Assembly: GCA_944474755.1 (NCBI GenBank)
Contig: OX104122.1
Location: 18,362,641 to 18,426,640, forward strand
Reading direction: 5' to 3'
Length of the DNA stretch: 64,000 nt
DNA from: Limnoperna fortunei
Taxonomy: Eukaryota; Mollusca; Bivalvia; Mytilida; Modiolidae
The translations under genes were made by a program, and so were the position numbers. How positions within the stretch are numbered: position 1 is the first letter of the stretch; each line of letters begins with the position of its first letter. Below the pieces are notes generated by a model, which was not told the origin of the DNA, made no database searches, and was given only the letters and a program-made list of their open reading frames with translations. Below, piece by piece: positions 62,500 to 64,000 of the stretch.

Positions 62500-64000
62500 T
62501 ATTGACTGTTTCATTATTTAGTTTTGTACAGTTTATTGACTTGTTCTTTATTCAGTTTTGTACATTTTATTGACTGGTTCTTTATTGAGTTTTGTACAGT
62601 TTATTGACTGTTTCTTTATTTAGTTTTGTACAGTTTATTGACTGGTTCTTTTTCAGTTTTGTACAGTTTATTGACTGATTCTTTATTGAGTTTTGAATAG
62701 TTTATTGACTGGTCCTTTATTCAGTTATGTATAGTTTATTGACTGTTTCTTTATTTAGTTTTGTACAGTTTATTGACTGTTTCTTTATTCAGTTTTGTAA
62801 AGGTTATCGATTGTTTCTTTATTGAGTTTTGTACAGTTTATTGACTGGTTCTTTATTAAGTTTTGTACAGTTTATTGACTGTTTCTTTATTGAGTTTTGT
62901 ACAGTTTATTGACTGTTTCTTTATTGAGTTTTGCACAGTTTATTGACTGGTTTTTTATTGAGTTTTGTACAGTTTATTGACAGTTTCTTTATTGAGTTTT
63001 GTACAGTTTATTGACTGGTTCTTTATTGAGTTTTGTACAGTTGATTGACTGGTTCTTTATTTAGTTTTGTACAGTTTATTGACTGTTTCTTTATTTAATT
63101 TTGTGCAGTTTATTGACTGTTTCTTTATTTAGTTTTGTACAGTTTATTGACTGGTTCTTTATTCAGTTTTGTATAGTGTACTGACTGTTTCTTTATTTAG
63201 TTTTGTACAGTTTATTGACTGTTTCTTTTATTAGTTTTGTACAGTTTATTGACTGTTTCTTTATTTACTTTTGTGCAGTTTATAGAATGTTTCTTTATTT
63301 AGTTTTGTACCGTTTATTGACTGGTTCTTTATTCAGTTTTCTATAGTTTATTGACTATTTAGTTTTGTACAGTTTATTGACTGTTTCTTTATTGAGTTTT
63401 GTACGGTTTATTGACTGTTTCTTTATTGAGTTTTGTACAGTTTACAGACTGGTTCTTTATTGAGTTTTGTATAGTTTTTTGACTGGTTCTTTATTCAGTT
63501 ATGTATAGTTTATTGACTGTTCCTTTATTTAGATTTGTACAGTTTATTGACTGTTTCTTTATTCAGTTTTGTAAAGGTTATCGACTGTTTCTTTATTGAG
63601 TTTTTACAGTTTATTGACTAGTTCTTTGTTCAGTTATGTACAGTTTATTGACTGTTTCTTTATTGAGTTTTGTACATTTTATTGACTGTATCTTTATTTA
63701 CTTTTGTACAGTTTATTGACTGTTTCTTTATTTAGTTTTGTACAGTTTGTTGACTGTTTCTTTATTGAGTTTTGTTCAGTTTATTGACTGGTTTTTTATT
63801 GAGTTTTGTACAGTTTATTGACAGTTTCTTTATTGAGTTTTGTACAGTTTATTGACTGTTTCTTTATTGAGTTTTGTACAGTTTATTGACTGTTTCTTTA
63901 TTGAGATTTGTAGTTTATTGACTGGTTCTTTATTGAGTTTTGTACAGTTTATTGACTGGTTCCTTATTCAGTTTTGTACAGTTTATTGACTGGTTCTTTT
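62500..64000 (+). repeat. mosaic tail of the array
   Basis: Units mix markers of the 41-47 kb segment (TTTTGAATAG, GTGTACTGAC, TTTTATTAGTTTTG near 62.69-63.24 kb) with those of the 2.3-kb HOR (TTTAGATTTGTACAG, GAGTTTTTACAG, GACTAGTTC, GTACATTTTATTG from about 63.52 kb). Near 63353 a unit is shortened by 8 bp, reading GACTATTTAG instead of GACTGTTTCTTTATTTAG. The array runs off the window in mid-unit. No gene seen. Confidence 0.75.

Larger units (their letters stand above)
47900..62500 (+). repeat. about 2.3-kb higher-order repeat
   Basis: GACGAG units lie near 47951, 50255, 52528, 54835, 57855, 59753, 60229 and 62436. The first steps are 2304, 2273 and 2307 bp, so copies differ by whole 34-bp units. 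The HOR carries GTTTATCGACTG, GTACGATTTATTG, TTTCTGTATTGAG, GTACAGATTACTG, TTCCTTTATTTAGATTTG and GAGTTTTTACAG units in fixed order. Open frames of 61 and 95 codons recur at fixed HOR positions (for example 48549-48836, 50853-51140, 53126-53413, 55433-55720), following the HOR exactly, and are not genes. A local 813-bp duplication near 56.4-58.0 kb and a 476-bp (14-unit) duplication at 59.75-60.23 kb break the regularity. Confidence 0.88.
16971..64000 (+). repeat. 34-bp satellite array, right part
   Basis: The same 34-bp unit in the same orientation resumes immediately after the SINE island and runs to the end of the window without another interruption longer than a few bases. It differs from the left part mainly in its HOR markers: a 38-bp unit with TTTATTGATTGAG, a 35-bp unit with TTTGTGCAAAATTT or TTTGTGCACAATTT, and a 32-bp unit with GAGATTTGTAG or GAGATTTGCAG. 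Further right, units with GACGAG and TTTCATTATTTAG appear. Several HOR periods occur in succession (about 1364, 2654, 1985, 1365, 4287 and 2300 bp). The array continues beyond the window edge, so its total length is unknown. Confidence 0.97.

Noticed and set aside
1..64000. CRISPR array with repeats and spacers
   Set aside because: The unit is contiguous with no unique spacers: the differences between units are single-base variants of one sequence. No cas genes are present and the DNA looks eukaryotic.
1..64000. Telomeric repeat or telomere-like tract
   Set aside because: The 34-bp unit shows no short G-rich telomere motif, and the array continues to both window edges.
1..64000. Regularly phased A/T tracts giving intrinsic DNA curvature
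   Set aside because: T-tract centres within the unit are spaced about 9.5, 15 and 9.5 bp, so they are not consistently in helical phase, and the tracts are only 3-4 bp. I cannot support strong curvature without computation.
1..64000. Binding boxes for a centromere protein (CENP-B-like) or forkhead factor in the unit
   Set aside because: GTCAATAAAC on the - strand only vaguely recalls a forkhead site, and no CENP-B box pattern is present. Any match in a T-rich repeat is weak evidence.
1..64000. Pure assembly artefact or synthetic sequence
   Set aside because: The nested private variants, whole-unit indels and a plausible SINE at one junction look like natural satellite evolution. Local misassembly of HOR order remains possible and cannot be tested here.

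Overview
The window is essentially one tandem repeat. From base 1 to base 64000 it is a head-to-tail satellite array with a basic unit of 34 bp. The unit is AT-rich (10 of 34 bases are G or C) and strongly strand-skewed: the + strand consensus has 18 T, 6 A, 7 G and 3 C. Every unit I read lies in the same orientation. I see no protein-coding gene, tRNA, rRNA, CRISPR array, origin or operon. Because 34 is not a multiple of 3, each reading frame passes through all three phases every 102 bp and meets TGA stops. The few open stretches of 61 to 95 codons are fragments kept open by unit variants.

The only non-satellite DNA is an island of about 124 bp at 16847-16970. It is GC-rich at its left end, has six CpGs, and ends in an ATTCAAACAAACAAAA tail. 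It looks like a 5'-truncated SINE of the kind dispersed in marine invertebrate genomes. From memory, its motifs resemble those of molluscan, especially bivalve, SINEs. With a long complex satellite this suggests a eukaryotic, probably molluscan or other marine lophotrochozoan, heterochromatic region such as a pericentromeric, subtelomeric or interstitial block. Chromosomal location cannot be told from the sequence.

Layout by higher-order repeat (HOR), with offsets measured by hand from rare variant markers. (1) 1-4300: irregular, with a block repeated at +1093 and +1831 bp. (2) 4300-10130: regular HOR of 1492 bp, split into 680 + 812. (3) 10130-11500: left-type units. (4) 11500-15840: a different, right-type family marked by a 38-bp unit. 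(5) 15840-16846: a rearranged copy of about 9.7-11.1 kb, ending at the SINE. (6) 16971-23900: right-type HOR of about 1364 bp. (7) 23900-29200: a 2654-bp tandem duplication. (8) 29500-33500: a 1985-bp tandem duplication. (9) 33500-36500: two 1363-bp periods. (10) 36500-47900: a mosaic with new markers and a 4287-bp long-range repeat. (11) 47900-62500: a HOR of about 2.3 kb. (12) 62500-64000: a mosaic tail.

No genes work together here. The interest lies in the array itself: the internal structure of the unit, the concentration of variation at two unit positions, nested HORs whose lengths follow from a few indel-bearing units, block duplications by whole numbers of units, and a SINE sitting exactly where left-type and right-type arrays meet.
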